DNA from: Haemonchus contortus | Taxonomy: Eukaryota > Nematoda > Chromadorea > Rhabditida > Trichostrongylidae | Length of the DNA stretch: 64,000 nucleotides | Direction of reading: 5' to 3' | Assembly: GCA_000469685.2 (NCBI GenBank) | Contig: LS997567.1 | Coordinates: 3,648,663 to 3,712,662 of the forward strand | In this document: piece by piece, positions 14,192 through 24,472 of the stretch | Numbering within the stretch: the first letter of the stretch is position 1 | Layout of the letters: every line of letters begins with the position of its first letter | Notes under the pieces: model-generated | The model's input: the letters and a program-made list of their open reading frames with translations, nothing else | Told to the model about the DNA's origin: nothing | Databases searched by the model: none | Program-made: the position numbers and the translations under genes

Positions 14192-14829
14192 TCTATTGAA
14201 TAGAATTCCTTTTGATGCTCTTGTTATTTGTCGTTGTTTGTCAACAGAAACCCCATACTTCTCGCTTTACTGCATTCGCTAACGGTGTTTGTTCGGCTAG
14301 GCATCAATGGCTTTATTATCTTCTGAAGAAAAAAATGCTCCATTCAAGTGATTGCATTCCTGTTTTGGTGGCCCTTCCTAGCCATGGCTGACCATCATTT
14401 CATTGAACCGAACCACTCTGCTTTAAAAATTGTCATTGTCAGATTCGAGTTAGTATCAATTACAACGAAGTATTCCATGAAAGTATCGACAATCAGAACC
14501 GCCGATTTTCTTCTTTTTTTCTAATGTTTACCTCGAAAACGATTCTCCTTTGAACGTTAGCGAAAAGTGTTGGGTGAATGTTCTGTTTTGTTTTAACCAT
14601 ATGTATTGCACACATTGATCTAAGCCTTACTTTGAAAAATTCGTGTTCAGTAAAGAGTCCGAGATTGTATTGAATTGAGTTTCATCTGTACCCTTTTAAC
14701 AGTATTACACGTGTAAAATAATAAGTTCTAGCCCTGTAACACGAATGTACCACTTGTTCTTATAGGTGAGTTCAAAAGAATCCTCCTGAGAAGGCAGTCT
14801 GGGGGAAGGGGTTGCCACTTTTCTTCAAC

Positions 14830-15113
14830 ACTGGGTGCTATCATAGTTCGCGCCCGCGAGCGAGCGACCGGGGGCGGCGCTTGCCCCTCGTTAACAAGTG
14901 AATCTTGGTCTTACAAGGTTAGCGATTTGTGGGCAAAACTCCAGCCTCGGACGGGACCCGAACCCGCACTTGTCCTTTCCGGGGACCGTGCTCTTATCCC
15001 TTATACTACCGAGACCCCACTTGCCCTCGTACCATCTATCCTGGTCGAATCTTGATCGATACCGCCGGACGACGGCTCGCGCGCTCGCTCGCGGACTATG
15101 AAAGCAGCCACTA
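14830..15113. mobile_element. foldback element carrying a tRNA-like sequence
   Basis: The left end reads 'gctatcatagttcgcg' and the right end, reverse-complemented, reads 'ctgctttcatagtccgcg'. Both arms continue into GC-rich 'gcgagcgagcg' runs, so the ends form imperfect inverted repeats. The same terminal phrase (GGCTGCTTTCATA) bounds the elements at 28971-29241 and, less exactly, 34913-35113 and 39173-39405. A tRNA-like segment lies in the middle. Boundaries are approximate to about 10 bp. Confidence 0.6.
14944..15015 (-). tRNA. tRNA-like sequence, possible pseudogene (GGA anticodon loop position)
   Basis: On the minus strand 72 nt fold like a tRNA. There is a 7-bp acceptor stem (GTCTCGG with CCGAGGC, one G-U), a T arm GCGGG-TTCGGGT-CCCGT, and an anticodon arm with a 7-nt loop CCGGAAA closed by GTCC/GGAC. 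The D arm is poor, position 33 is C rather than the near-universal U, and the outermost anticodon-stem pair is mismatched. The loop would place GGA at 34-36 (serine), but a tRNA-Ser should have a long variable arm, which is absent. I read it as a tRNA-derived or decayed tRNA inside a foldback element. Confidence 0.4.
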
Positions 15114-15947
15114 GAGCGAGCGCGGGGAAATAAGGTAGTTGCGCAGATAAGGAAGGGTACTCCGCGAGCATATAAAGGAGCTTAAAATTAGGAACGTTTC
15201 CTAATCGAACAATTTATTAGCAAAGTTTTTGGGTGGAAGGGATCGAGTCTGGTTTCTTCTCCCCGAACGGCGTGTCGTGCTTGCCGCACGCGATCGAGCG
15301 TTGTGGAGGGAAAGATTCGAATTCCCTGTGGAAGGATACGGAGAGCCGCCGCCTAACCACTGCCGCATCCCATGGGGGTTCGGAGAGAAGTTCCGTCACC
15401 CGAAGGGATTCCGCGATGGGTGAGTCAGTTGAGTGTTCAATTCTCACTGACTATAGCTTTCACGGAAATCTTTCTTTTGTTTCTCTACGTAGCCGTCGCA
15501 CTTCATCTGCAAAATTAAGAGCGTCAAAGTTCAAATTTTGAGAGGAGCAGCTGTCAAAATATTTGTATCGCTGTTGCTGTGGCCAACAATCACTTGAGAT
15601 CGAACGTGTGGAACTTCTCAAGAATTTCTGTGTCATGAAAAAAACACCACGTCGCCTTACTACAAAGTACTTCTAGAACCTCGGAAGAAAATCATGGGGA
15701 GCAATTTTTTCAAGTAGAAGAGCTTCAATCTCTTGTGTAGGACTAGATTGCTGTCTGTTCCAATAGACCCAGAGGATCCTTCCAACCCAAAGGAATGGTG
15801 GTAGGCAGGTTCTCTGCATTGCCCATTCGTCGCCAAAAGATCAAACAACATGACATTACATTACAACAAAGAGAGAAGGATTTCACAATTACTGGTTTTT
15901 CTCACGTCACAAAATGTTATTAAAGTCTGTTATTATGCGTATTTTCA

Positions 15948-16224
15948 GCGTGCGCTTCGTTGCACGCGTCCGTCGAAACTAGGTCACACTGCAGCAGTCG
16001 CGCGCGGCGATACTTGACAAACGTCGCAGTTGTCAGCGGGGCATACGATTTGCGCTTGGTCCACAGCCGCCACCTAAAAGAGAAGATAACACGGACGTAT
16101 GCAAATAACTCGCTTCACTGACACTCGATGGTACTGTAATGTCATCTCGAGACATCGGAGTGCGCCGCGCGCGAAGCGGGCGGAGTGACCTACTTTCGAC
16201 GGACGCGCGCAACGAACGTTCTCC
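15948..16224 (+). mobile_element. MITE family A, copy 1
   Basis: About 280 bp with terminal inverted repeats around CGTTGCGCGCGTCCGTCGAAA, flanked by the 9-bp direct repeat GTATTTTCA at 15939-15947 and 16225-16233. The body shares 'gaagataacacggac' and 'tggtactgtaatgtcatc' with five other copies in the window. TIRs with a 9-bp duplication suggest a Mutator-type non-autonomous transposon. Confidence 0.88.
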
Positions 16225-16233
16225 GTATTTTCA

Positions 16234-17278
16234 CGCACACACGGTTCTGTAATCGCTTCTGTATTCTGTAAAATTGTATTAAAATTTAATTACCCCAATC
16301 GAGTCCTAGCGACGACAACTAAGCGAAGTCGCCCGTCCACTGAAACGCTGCCGGGCAGGGAACAAAATTTCTTCGGTTGCACTCGAAACCGTCATCGCAA
16401 CTGCTGAATGATTGATCTTCGGCAAAATCGTAGTCCGAGAAGCCGGCAGGGCGAAGACCGTCGGAACGGATAAGGCAGCAGGTGCGACTCCAGCAAATGA
16501 ACAGCGAACTCAATTTCAGGCATGGAGCAACCCCTACAAACAAATACCAGCATCATACCATAGACATGGGAACGAGATATCATCGTCACTTCTTGACACC
16601 TCACGATTCATCACCATGAGGTATCCATCAAAATCTCCAAGAAGTTAAGTAAGTTTGAGATTTTCGAGTTTTCCTTTTTCGCTTCTTTTTCCTCGTTATT
16701 CCTTTTCCCTTACTTACAAAACCGGGGAGGAACTCTTCCCAGGAAAGACGGGGATAGAGGGTGGGTGTGGGTTGAGATAAGCCTTGCAACCGATAGGTGA
16801 GCCCCATATATTGAACAGATCATGAATCCAATGATCCGAGCTGAGAGGAGGAGGGACGGCACGGTGACGACGAAGTCGAGGAGTCAAACGGCAAGTACGA
16901 TGCCGGCGGCTCAATGGAGATCCGAACTGGAGGATGGAGAGGAGGACTAAAGAGACGAAGCCCCAGGTGCTATTATGGTAAACAGGATTTCATTACTCTT
17001 TTTGCTGCCATTCATGGAGCAGTTTTATAGTGTTGGTTCGCGTTTCACTTCCTTGGTGTAGGTTATCAAAGATACCAGTCCTCCAGGAAGAGGTGGTGTT
17101 GTAACGAGTCAAATGTCATGCACTGTCACAAGCATGGCGCGACTCTCGTATTGACTTCAGCATGGGCCAACGAAGTATCTAGGTTGGTAAAATGGCATCA
17201 ACCAGACTGGTTTGGGAAAGTAAAAGCACTCATTCGAAGAGACTTTAACCCAGTCATCTAGCAGTATGGCACATCAAC
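16234..17278. other. intergenic, nothing recognised
   Basis: Short overlapping open frames on both strands with no protein similarity I recognise. No clear repeats or RNA genes seen. Confidence 0.4.
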
Positions 17279-17973
17279 TTAAAGGCACAGTTCACGATAA
17301 TTTTGGGTAATCCAGATTATGATGAAAAAGGGAAGATAAGATCGAAAACAGTGCGATGAAGGTGAAGGAACTGCTTGAATCGGTGTTTCCAAAGTGAAAG
17401 AAGACTTCGAAAAACCGTTGAAAAGGGGCTGGACGATAATGTAACCAGAAAAATGGAGAAGAGTGGGGCGTCCGGACGAGCTAAAGAGTGTTTCGCTGCG
17501 CGCGTGTGGGTCCTGGTGCGAATAACAGACAATGATGAGCCAAAATTCATTCACTTATAAGCATAAATAAACAAAAAAACCCTAGTAACAGCAAATGTAG
17601 CTCGCCTTTTTCAGCCTCTAGGAGTGGGAAATTAAATAAGGGATCGCGGCAGCAGAAAGAAAAACAGAGGAAAAAAGAATGGGAGAAGAACACCGACTCA
17701 TCACTCTGTGTGTGGGTCCTAGAACGAATAGTTGCAATCTGTATTGTCTCGTCACTCGTCTGACTGTCTCGTCACTCGTCTGACGTGATGACGTGACATC
17801 GGGCGATAGGCGGGAAAGCGAGCTACGGCAACAACGGGGCTTCCACTATGCCCTAAGCGCCGAGATTGTGAGAGCGAGAGGATCCCTTCTACCACCCATG
17901 GGGGGGGGGGGGGCGCTGAGTATTCCTAAAGGGAGAACTCAGTAACCTTTTTTATCGGGAACCGTGCCTTTAA
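17279..17973. mobile_element. TTAA-ended MITE (family C), copy 1
   Basis: Starts TTAAAGGCACAGTTCACGAT and ends with the near reverse complement 'gaaccgtgcctttaa', with TTAA at both ends. Other copies are at 41549-42130 and 45322-45674, and a fragment is at about 22252-22392. A run of 14 or so G lies at about 17900. TTAA at both ends would fit a piggyBac-type target duplication, but a TA duplication cannot be excluded. Confidence 0.75.
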
Positions 17974-17994
17974 GTCAATGTATGGACCAAGCAA

Positions 17995-18090
17995 TCATTC
18001 TAAGCCCATTGCGATTCTGAATGAAAGTCGAATGCGGGCGCATGCCGAACCGGAATTGATCTACACCCAAAGACTTCAAACTGTATGCTA
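17995..18090 (+). mobile_element. SINE fragment
   Basis: Only the 3' part of the SINE family is present: 'gattctgaatgaaagtcgaa' followed by 'tgcgggcgcatgcc' and 'acccaaagacttcaa'. It is truncated at the 5' side and has no tRNA-like head. Confidence 0.55.
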
Positions 18091-18297
18091 CATTATGTTA
18101 TATTGTTTTATATCACATTATCCTCAGAGAATCAATTTAATTTCAATCTTCCACTGCACTCATGGTGAACTTGAGATTTGTGTACTCTTATGAAAGCAAT
18201 TGACATATGGCCTGTCAATAATGATGTATTATGTGTGGAAGCTGAGCATCGACGTAGTTCTTCAATTCCATGAGGACATCCTGGTCTGTGATTGGCT

Positions 18298-18555
18298 GGG
18301 AGACGGGCGTTAGGAACGATTTTCGGTAATCGATTTGCCGCACGCGGCTGTCGCGGACCACTCACTCGCCGTTATTACGGCTCTAGCGTTCTTCATACAG
18401 CTCAATCGAGATGCGATCATTATTTTATGCATAATTCTACTATTAGTACTTTTGTTGTTGTATTTCTTACCTACTGCTGCATCCTGCTACACTCCTTCGC
18501 GCGCGACGCCCCTCTCACCGCGACGCGACCATTTCGTTCCTAACGCACCACATCC
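18298..18555 (+). mobile_element. MITE family B, copy 3
   Basis: Full copy flanked by an exact 9-bp direct repeat TGATTGGCT (18289-18297 and 18556-18564). This duplication fixes the element ends as 'gggagacgggcg' and 'gcaccacatcc', and supports movement as a discrete transposon. Confidence 0.92.
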
Positions 18556-18725
18556 TGATTGGCTGACTGCAAAGTTCACCGATCAACTGCGCTGGGCCAA
18601 AAGAGCCCGCTTTCTTGGCGTCGTTCCAGAACCTTTCTAGGTTTTTTTTTCAATTTAAAAACAAGTAGTCCGTGCACATTCATTACTCTGTTCTTAAGAT
18701 ATTTCAGTCGATCGATAGATAAATG

Positions 18726-18731
18726 TTTTAT
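18726..18731 (-). terminator. candidate poly(A) signal for CHID1
   Basis: TTTATT on the plus strand gives AATAAA on the minus strand, about 180 nt downstream of the CHID1 stop codon. Position and motif fit, but AT-rich DNA makes chance occurrence easy. Confidence 0.45.
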
Positions 18732-18907
18732 TAACATATATTTATAACAATAAAACAATCCCTCAAGAATTAACATGACCCGAAATTGAAACCATACAGT
18801 ATCATACACCCTTGGTGACATCCGATTGAATGGGTACAAACAAAATTAGTAAAATTTCATAATTTTAACGCATAATCACGTGGAGGCAGCATTGACTAAC
18901 AAAGCAT

Positions 18908-21900
18908 TCAAAGAACCTGAGTAAAATAATTCAAGCCCTGACCGAAATCCCAGATAGCAGCTCCAACACCAAATTTGCGGGCTAGGTTCAGGCGCATCTC
19001 CAAGGACGTCAATGACGGGTAGTAGATCTGTGTATTGCTAAAAAAATCAATAATTTTAGGCGAGCATAAACACAGGATAGTTCACCATCGATCGATGCTA
19101 ATCTGAATAAAAAATTATGCGCTACTTCAAGTATTTACATAAAAATAGACGGAAGTCAATAATGGTGAGACGCTGAGAATGAAATTAAGTCTAAACTGAA
19201 ACTTTCATCAAAACTCTCGCGCGCTAGACTTTTCAAAGAAATATGAAGAAAAAATGCGAGCATATATCATCTCACTCGACTCTAAAATGAAGAAGAGTAG
19301 CCGTTCCGATTTCCGCGTCCCGCTTTTCGGTCTCTGATATATATAAACAAATTTGAGGTACTGAACCCTCATTATTATTCGAAATCTCTGAAAAAAGAGT
19401 TGCACCCATCAGTTCTCATTGTCAGTAGCGAAACAAGGCAGAAAATGATCCCGAAATCGCCAGAAAGTGGGCCGTGTCCGCACCTGATTGGTGGATTGTT
19501 GAGCTGCGATACCGTGTGTGTACGCGCGAACTTAATCGCTTAGTATGAGCGGCTACCCCACATCCAATATACATCAAATCTGATTTCTGATTCAAAAAAT
19601 TTGTGGAGTTCGTTTTGTTAAGAGTTCGTGACAATAAAGCGCAAATATTCTACTTACTCAAACTTGAGAACATGTTCCTTTGCTTTCGAGTCCCACTGCA
19701 GTTTGCTGTCAGGCTTTTTCACGTATTCCACATATCTACAAACCAAAAAATGAATTTCTATAACTACAAAACACACGAATCAAGGAACCTGTCAAAGTGG
19801 ATTGGTTGCGCACTGTAATCGACGAACTCATAACCGTAATGATTCAAACCAATCATCAAATACTTGGCAAGATCTGGTGAATGGTCGAGAAGAGCAACAA
19901 GCGACTGCTCCACCCACTCGTATGGAGCCACTCCGGTTATGTCATCCGATCGATAATCGTACGTCATGAGCTAAAGAATGTTCCTGGTTGAAGTTCGAGC
20001 ATGAGAGCGGTTACAGTAATGTTGTCTAGGACGTTTTATTCGTCTTAAGTTATAGCAGAGTGTAAGTAATTCAAGGGAATTTAATAATTAAAGATAGGGA
20101 TATCAAACCACCCCAGAGCAAGCGATTTTTGCCTGAATGTTCTGATCCTCAGATGATCTCAAATTAAGATCTCCGTCACGACAACGATGCCCCAGTTGAG
20201 TTCCAATTTCAACTTTGATCTAATCACCACATTTTTCAGCATGACACAAAACAGAAGTGGTGCACTGGCAAGAGGCGCGCTATCACACACGCATAGTCCG
20301 AGGATCAAATCCTGGATTGGTATCGATTTAGGCCAACCAAACCTCCCATAGAGGGCCATCGGAAGTCATTATATAGACCCTATACACATTTGAAACCACA
20401 ATTCTGAATAGAAGCCCGATAAGGAGAGCCTCCCGTAGACGAGATTGACTAACGGCAAAAATTTCATTCTTTATCCTTCACGACATAGAACCCCGACAAG
20501 CTTCTTGGTCCCAGTCTGAGGGAGACTCTGAGCTATATCATGTACATCCTGTCCGAAAGAGTTTGAAATTTAGCGCGTAAATACGGGAAAGCTCTAGCAT
20601 GGAGCTCAAAGGACCATCGAGGACACTGCATCCTATTCCAACAATGGCAACATTTTGCCATCTACCGTGACCCTATGCAATACGGTACAAGATGCAAACG
20701 CAAAACACCAAAAAACACTTCTGCACGTGTTATATTACACGCCAGAACTGAGGCATGTAATAAGGATTGCTTTTCGGTCCCTCGAGATCACTAGGGTAGT
20801 ACGGGTGCGCTTCGTTGCGCGCGTCCGTCGAAACTAGATCACGTCGCAGCTGTCGCACGCGGCAGTCAGCCCGCGATCTTTGACAAACGTCGCAGTTGTC
20901 AGTGGGGCATACAAATTGCGCGCGGTCCACGGCAGTCAGCCAAAGAGAAGATAACACGGACGAATGCAAACCGTTTGCTCCATTGACACTTGGTGGTAAT
21001 GTAATGTCATCTTGGGATCTCAGTGGGGTGTGCCGCGCGCGAAGTGGGCGGGGTGACCTACTTTCGACGGACGCGCGCAACGGACGTTCTCCGAGTAGTA
21101 CAGGTAGTTAGTTGTAACTCAAAGCTACAAAAGTGACCGAAAGCATAGACTGTGGCGGCCGACCCTGTATTGGACCCAGAGAGCGAATTAACGATAGAAA
21201 TCAGTTGGAGGGCACAGTAAAGGCGACCTGATTTAATAGAAAAATAGCCCGAGTTCTAGTTTTTCAACTCAAAACGATGCGAACACCTAACCTACTGGTC
21301 TCTTTTGAATACCATATGACTAATTTATACCTGTAAATAGTCGACTCTCCCAGCTAACGTGTATAAATGCGCAGGTGTGAACAATCCGGTCATTTTGCTG
21401 AAATAATGCAGTAATAACGATTTTTTCAGTTGTACACAGAAAACAGCAAACTTCGTTGGGCCCAAGGGCGGCCCTACAGGTACGATGAGTTGAAGATGAC
21501 TTTCATGGAAAGAGTCTCCCCATGATGATAGCATCTCCATAAGCAATCTAAAATCACTGAGCTTACGTCTCTTGTGTATCCTCATCAGCTTTTACAGGTT
21601 TCCATGACTGTATTGATCTGATAAACATTCACTGGGCCGCCAGACCTCTGTTTATTGAGTTGTTCAGCTATCTCTGCCAAGAATTTCACAATAGCCCAGG
21701 TTTTTTCGGGAATTTTCTGGAAGTTTCCACGACAATCAAATAAAATGGCCTTACCCTGGCATGCGTATAATATATCACGAGCTTTCATGATACCGTAATC
21801 AGTTGGCCACATCGAGATTCATCTTCGACCTTCCTGTTTCAGGCTATTAGACGTTGGAACGAGCTGTGCACAGCCGCTCAGAGGAGGCGTCAAGGTCAAA

Positions 21901-24221
21901 TGCTCGACCCAAGTCTCAATGGGTACAGTAGCGGGGTGGATGGATTCGAACTAGTACAGAAATAAGTTCTGAGTATGGGAATACAGATCGGTTAAATAAG
22001 CTAGGAACAGGTAACCGGATACGTTATGCTCACCCAGTGGGTACTGCCCTTGTAAAGTAAGTAATCCCATGGAGCCGTCCAGAAAATTCCAGAAAAAAAA
22101 GTGGACTACCTCTTAATTTTCGGCCGATATTTTTGGCACAACCTAATATTCCCATCCATTCAAATTATTCCCGTTTCAACTTACTCGCTTGCTTCACCTC
22201 TTGATTGCAACATAGCACTTGCCCACAGCTCAATCACTGCACCATCGAATTGGGTTCGCTGAAAAGTAGTTCACCATCGTGTCCGCCTCTCATTCGACGC
22301 CACGTCAGACTACCTGACGTGACATCGAATGAGAGGCGGACACGTCATCGACGCACCCGCCCATTGAATAATCGCGAACGGTGCCTTTAAGGGTATTCAC
22401 ACTTACTATAAGCAGATTCTTCAGATCACCCAAGCAACGATTCATCCATCGTTCATTTTGAAGGAAGTTGCTCGTATCTTCAGCGGACCATTCGTCAAAC
22501 AACACACGTGGTACTATCAACACTTCGCTATTGTTTTTTCTGACCTCATCCATCCACTCTGAATCGCATAAATTTGCTCCGATTTTCGACTGATCGATAT
22601 TATAGATTGTGCTCAATGAATACGATAACGGAGGGTAGGTTAAGATTCCTATATCAAGCGCAATGTTGGAGCGAAAACTATTCCTAACCTCAACCTAAGT
22701 AAACTTTACCCGTCGGTCCTTAAGCATCCTAATTACACTGTGCTCTAGACCATAACAAAACATACACTGACTTTTGTTCTCGTAAGAGACGTAAAAATGA
22801 TCAAACATTACCTACCCTAAAATGTAAAGTTACATAATGTTCGAAATTAATACCATGATCGATGTCGTGAGTACCAAGGATGAGGCAACTGAGGCTCATA
22901 TCGGCAGTCTGCGGCTTGAACTGAAAGAATAAATGGGCTTCTGATGAATAGTTCACTGAATGACGTGTTTGACTGAGTTTACTGAAGTTTACTGAGTTCT
23001 TCTGAATAACTGTCATAGATTCAATGATTTTCTACGTCCTATGCGCACATGTCACGTCACCCAAGGTGTGGGGCACAACCTTCCGCGAGCGGGTGCGTTG
23101 CGGAGCCAAGAACAGTTGTGGTTCAACCACGAGACAGAATCAACAGATTAGACTCATTTACAACTACCCATATATATCACATCCCACAACTACATATCCA
23201 ATTCGATGAGAGAATTTGAAGAGGAGAACTGGACACAAATAATCAAAACAGAAAGGTTAATAAACAACAACAAATATCTTTAATTTTGGCTGAAATACTA
23301 CTGCAAACCACGATTTTGGATCGAATTCCTATTCTAAAAAACCCATACATATGAGAAGTGACGAACCTGGAGCCATACTGGAGAAACATGCGTGACCTTG
23401 TGCGAAACCCACTTGGCCAAGTCGTAGCCCTTGTTGTTCCACTGAAATTGCATCCACTCAGTGTAAGCTCCAGGAAAAAGAGAAAAGAAAACGAACCGGT
23501 GTCACATAGACGAGAACTGGATTCGTGAATTTTCGAGGCGAATAATCTACGGATTCATGGTCCTTCAGGATTGACTGCTTCGAGATGCTTGACGGCGGAT
23601 GCGACAAGGGTAGCTTATTCTCCTAGGGGTAAAATAATAGGTAAATGGAATACACCTAAACTATTAAACTTAGACAAAACATAAGAAAACAATGAGCTAG
23701 GCAAAGTTAAAAGAAAACAAACATTTTTACTTAAGAACTTAAGGACAGTATTGCTAGAATTAAAGTTGGAACTAAAAAATAGCATAAGGCAAGTTAAAAA
23801 TGAAAAAAAAGCTAGCAATCAATCTACAAAAAAATAGAACATTGACTGAAACCCCGACAGAAACTACCCGATGTAAGCTTAACAAACAAAATCGTAAAAC
23901 CAATGGGCAAAGAAAGATGAAACAAAGAAAGTGAAGCTAGACCGGAAATCGGAAGAAGCTCAGAAGTACTTTGAAGACTGAAAAATTTATAGCTCCTCAG
24001 TGGAACCATACCTCTTCTTCGTCTTTTTTAGAGGCGACCTTTTCTGCTTCAGCGAGCTTTTTCTCCTTAAACCAAATGAAACATAGGATATGCCATGCTC
24101 TGTGATCATTGGAACCAAGCCAAACAATTTTAATCACCTGTTTCGCCAATCGATCTGATTTTCCTTTTTGTTCGGATAATGTGAGCAGAAGTAGGAAAAT
24201 ACTTAGTCGCAACCATGACAT
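18908..24221 (-). CDS. CHID1: chitinase domain-containing protein 1 (CHID1) homologue
   Basis: Twelve exons, 5' to 3': 24138-24221, 24012-24065, 23497-23622, 23367-23441, 22854-22920, 22407-22558, 21646-21716, 21452-21547, 21331-21397, 19789-19970, 19658-19735 and 18908-19037. Phases close exactly to 393 residues, the length I recall for human CHID1. It is a secreted or lysosomal GH18-fold protein: a hydrophobic signal peptide (about 1-18), a KGYD..SHKVTHVSPVWLQ segment, a LMTYDY strand, MIGLNHYGYE, and a C-terminal IWDFGQGLNYF. The ATG directly follows 'tttcatccag', ideal for trans-splicing. Exon 7 (21646-21716) is the weak point: it aligns around EIAEQLNKQR but lacks the FDG-type motif, and its acceptor lies in a repeated sequence. 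The rest is secure. Confidence 0.9.
20259..20470 (+). mobile_element. SINE copy (diverged), CHID1 intron 9
   Basis: The phrases 'gtgcactggcaagaggcgcg', 'tcacacacgcatagtc' and 'ctcccgtagacgagattgac' follow the family order. The copy lies opposite to the CHID1 coding strand and is diverged from the others. Confidence 0.6.
20803..21092 (+). mobile_element. MITE family A, copy 2 (CHID1 intron 9)
   Basis: Full family A copy from 'gggtgcgcttcgttgcgcgc' to 'cggacgttctcc'. The flanks GGGTAGTAC and GAGTAGTAC form a 9-bp duplication with one mismatch (20794-20802 and 21093-21101). Confidence 0.88.
22252..22392. mobile_element. family C MITE fragment or derivative
   Basis: Ends 'cgaacggtgcctttaagg', matching the family C terminus. 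The middle holds an inverted pair built on GTCCGCCTCTCATTCGA. It lies about 15 nt beyond the CHID1 exon 6 donor. The left terminus is poorly conserved. Confidence 0.5.
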
Positions 24222-24472
24222 CTGGATGAAATTGCAAGCAATTTAATCTCTAACAAGGGCTGTTGTAGAGCAAAGATAGAAGACAGACGAACTGCTACTC
24301 GAATAGAGAGTTTATTAATAAAATTTATTTTTTTCGGAAAAAATAACAAAAATTCGCCAAACAATAACAATTCTTTCTTGACCTAATGAACATGGACTAA
24401 ATCTGAGAGAGGCGGACAGAATACCTGAGGAGACGGTAAACCATAATCAACCAAGTTGAACACCTCAAGAGA
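24222..24472 (-). promoter_or_regulatory. intercistronic spacer mrps-18B/CHID1 with poly(A) signals and trans-splice acceptor
   Basis: The 251 bp separate the mrps-18B stop from the CHID1 ATG. On the minus strand two AATAAA motifs lie near 24308-24330, followed by T-rich and A-rich stretches. A CAG acceptor then abuts the CHID1 ATG directly. This order (signal for 3' end formation, spacer, acceptor at the next start codon) is what a nematode operon spacer looks like. Operon status is inference. Confidence 0.6.

Noticed and set aside
21585..21812. Longer minus-strand reading (75 codons) as one complete CHID1 exon
   Set aside because: Only the 71-nt part 21646-21716 satisfies the phase on both sides and the family length. 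The rest overlaps a dispersed repeat and shows no similarity.
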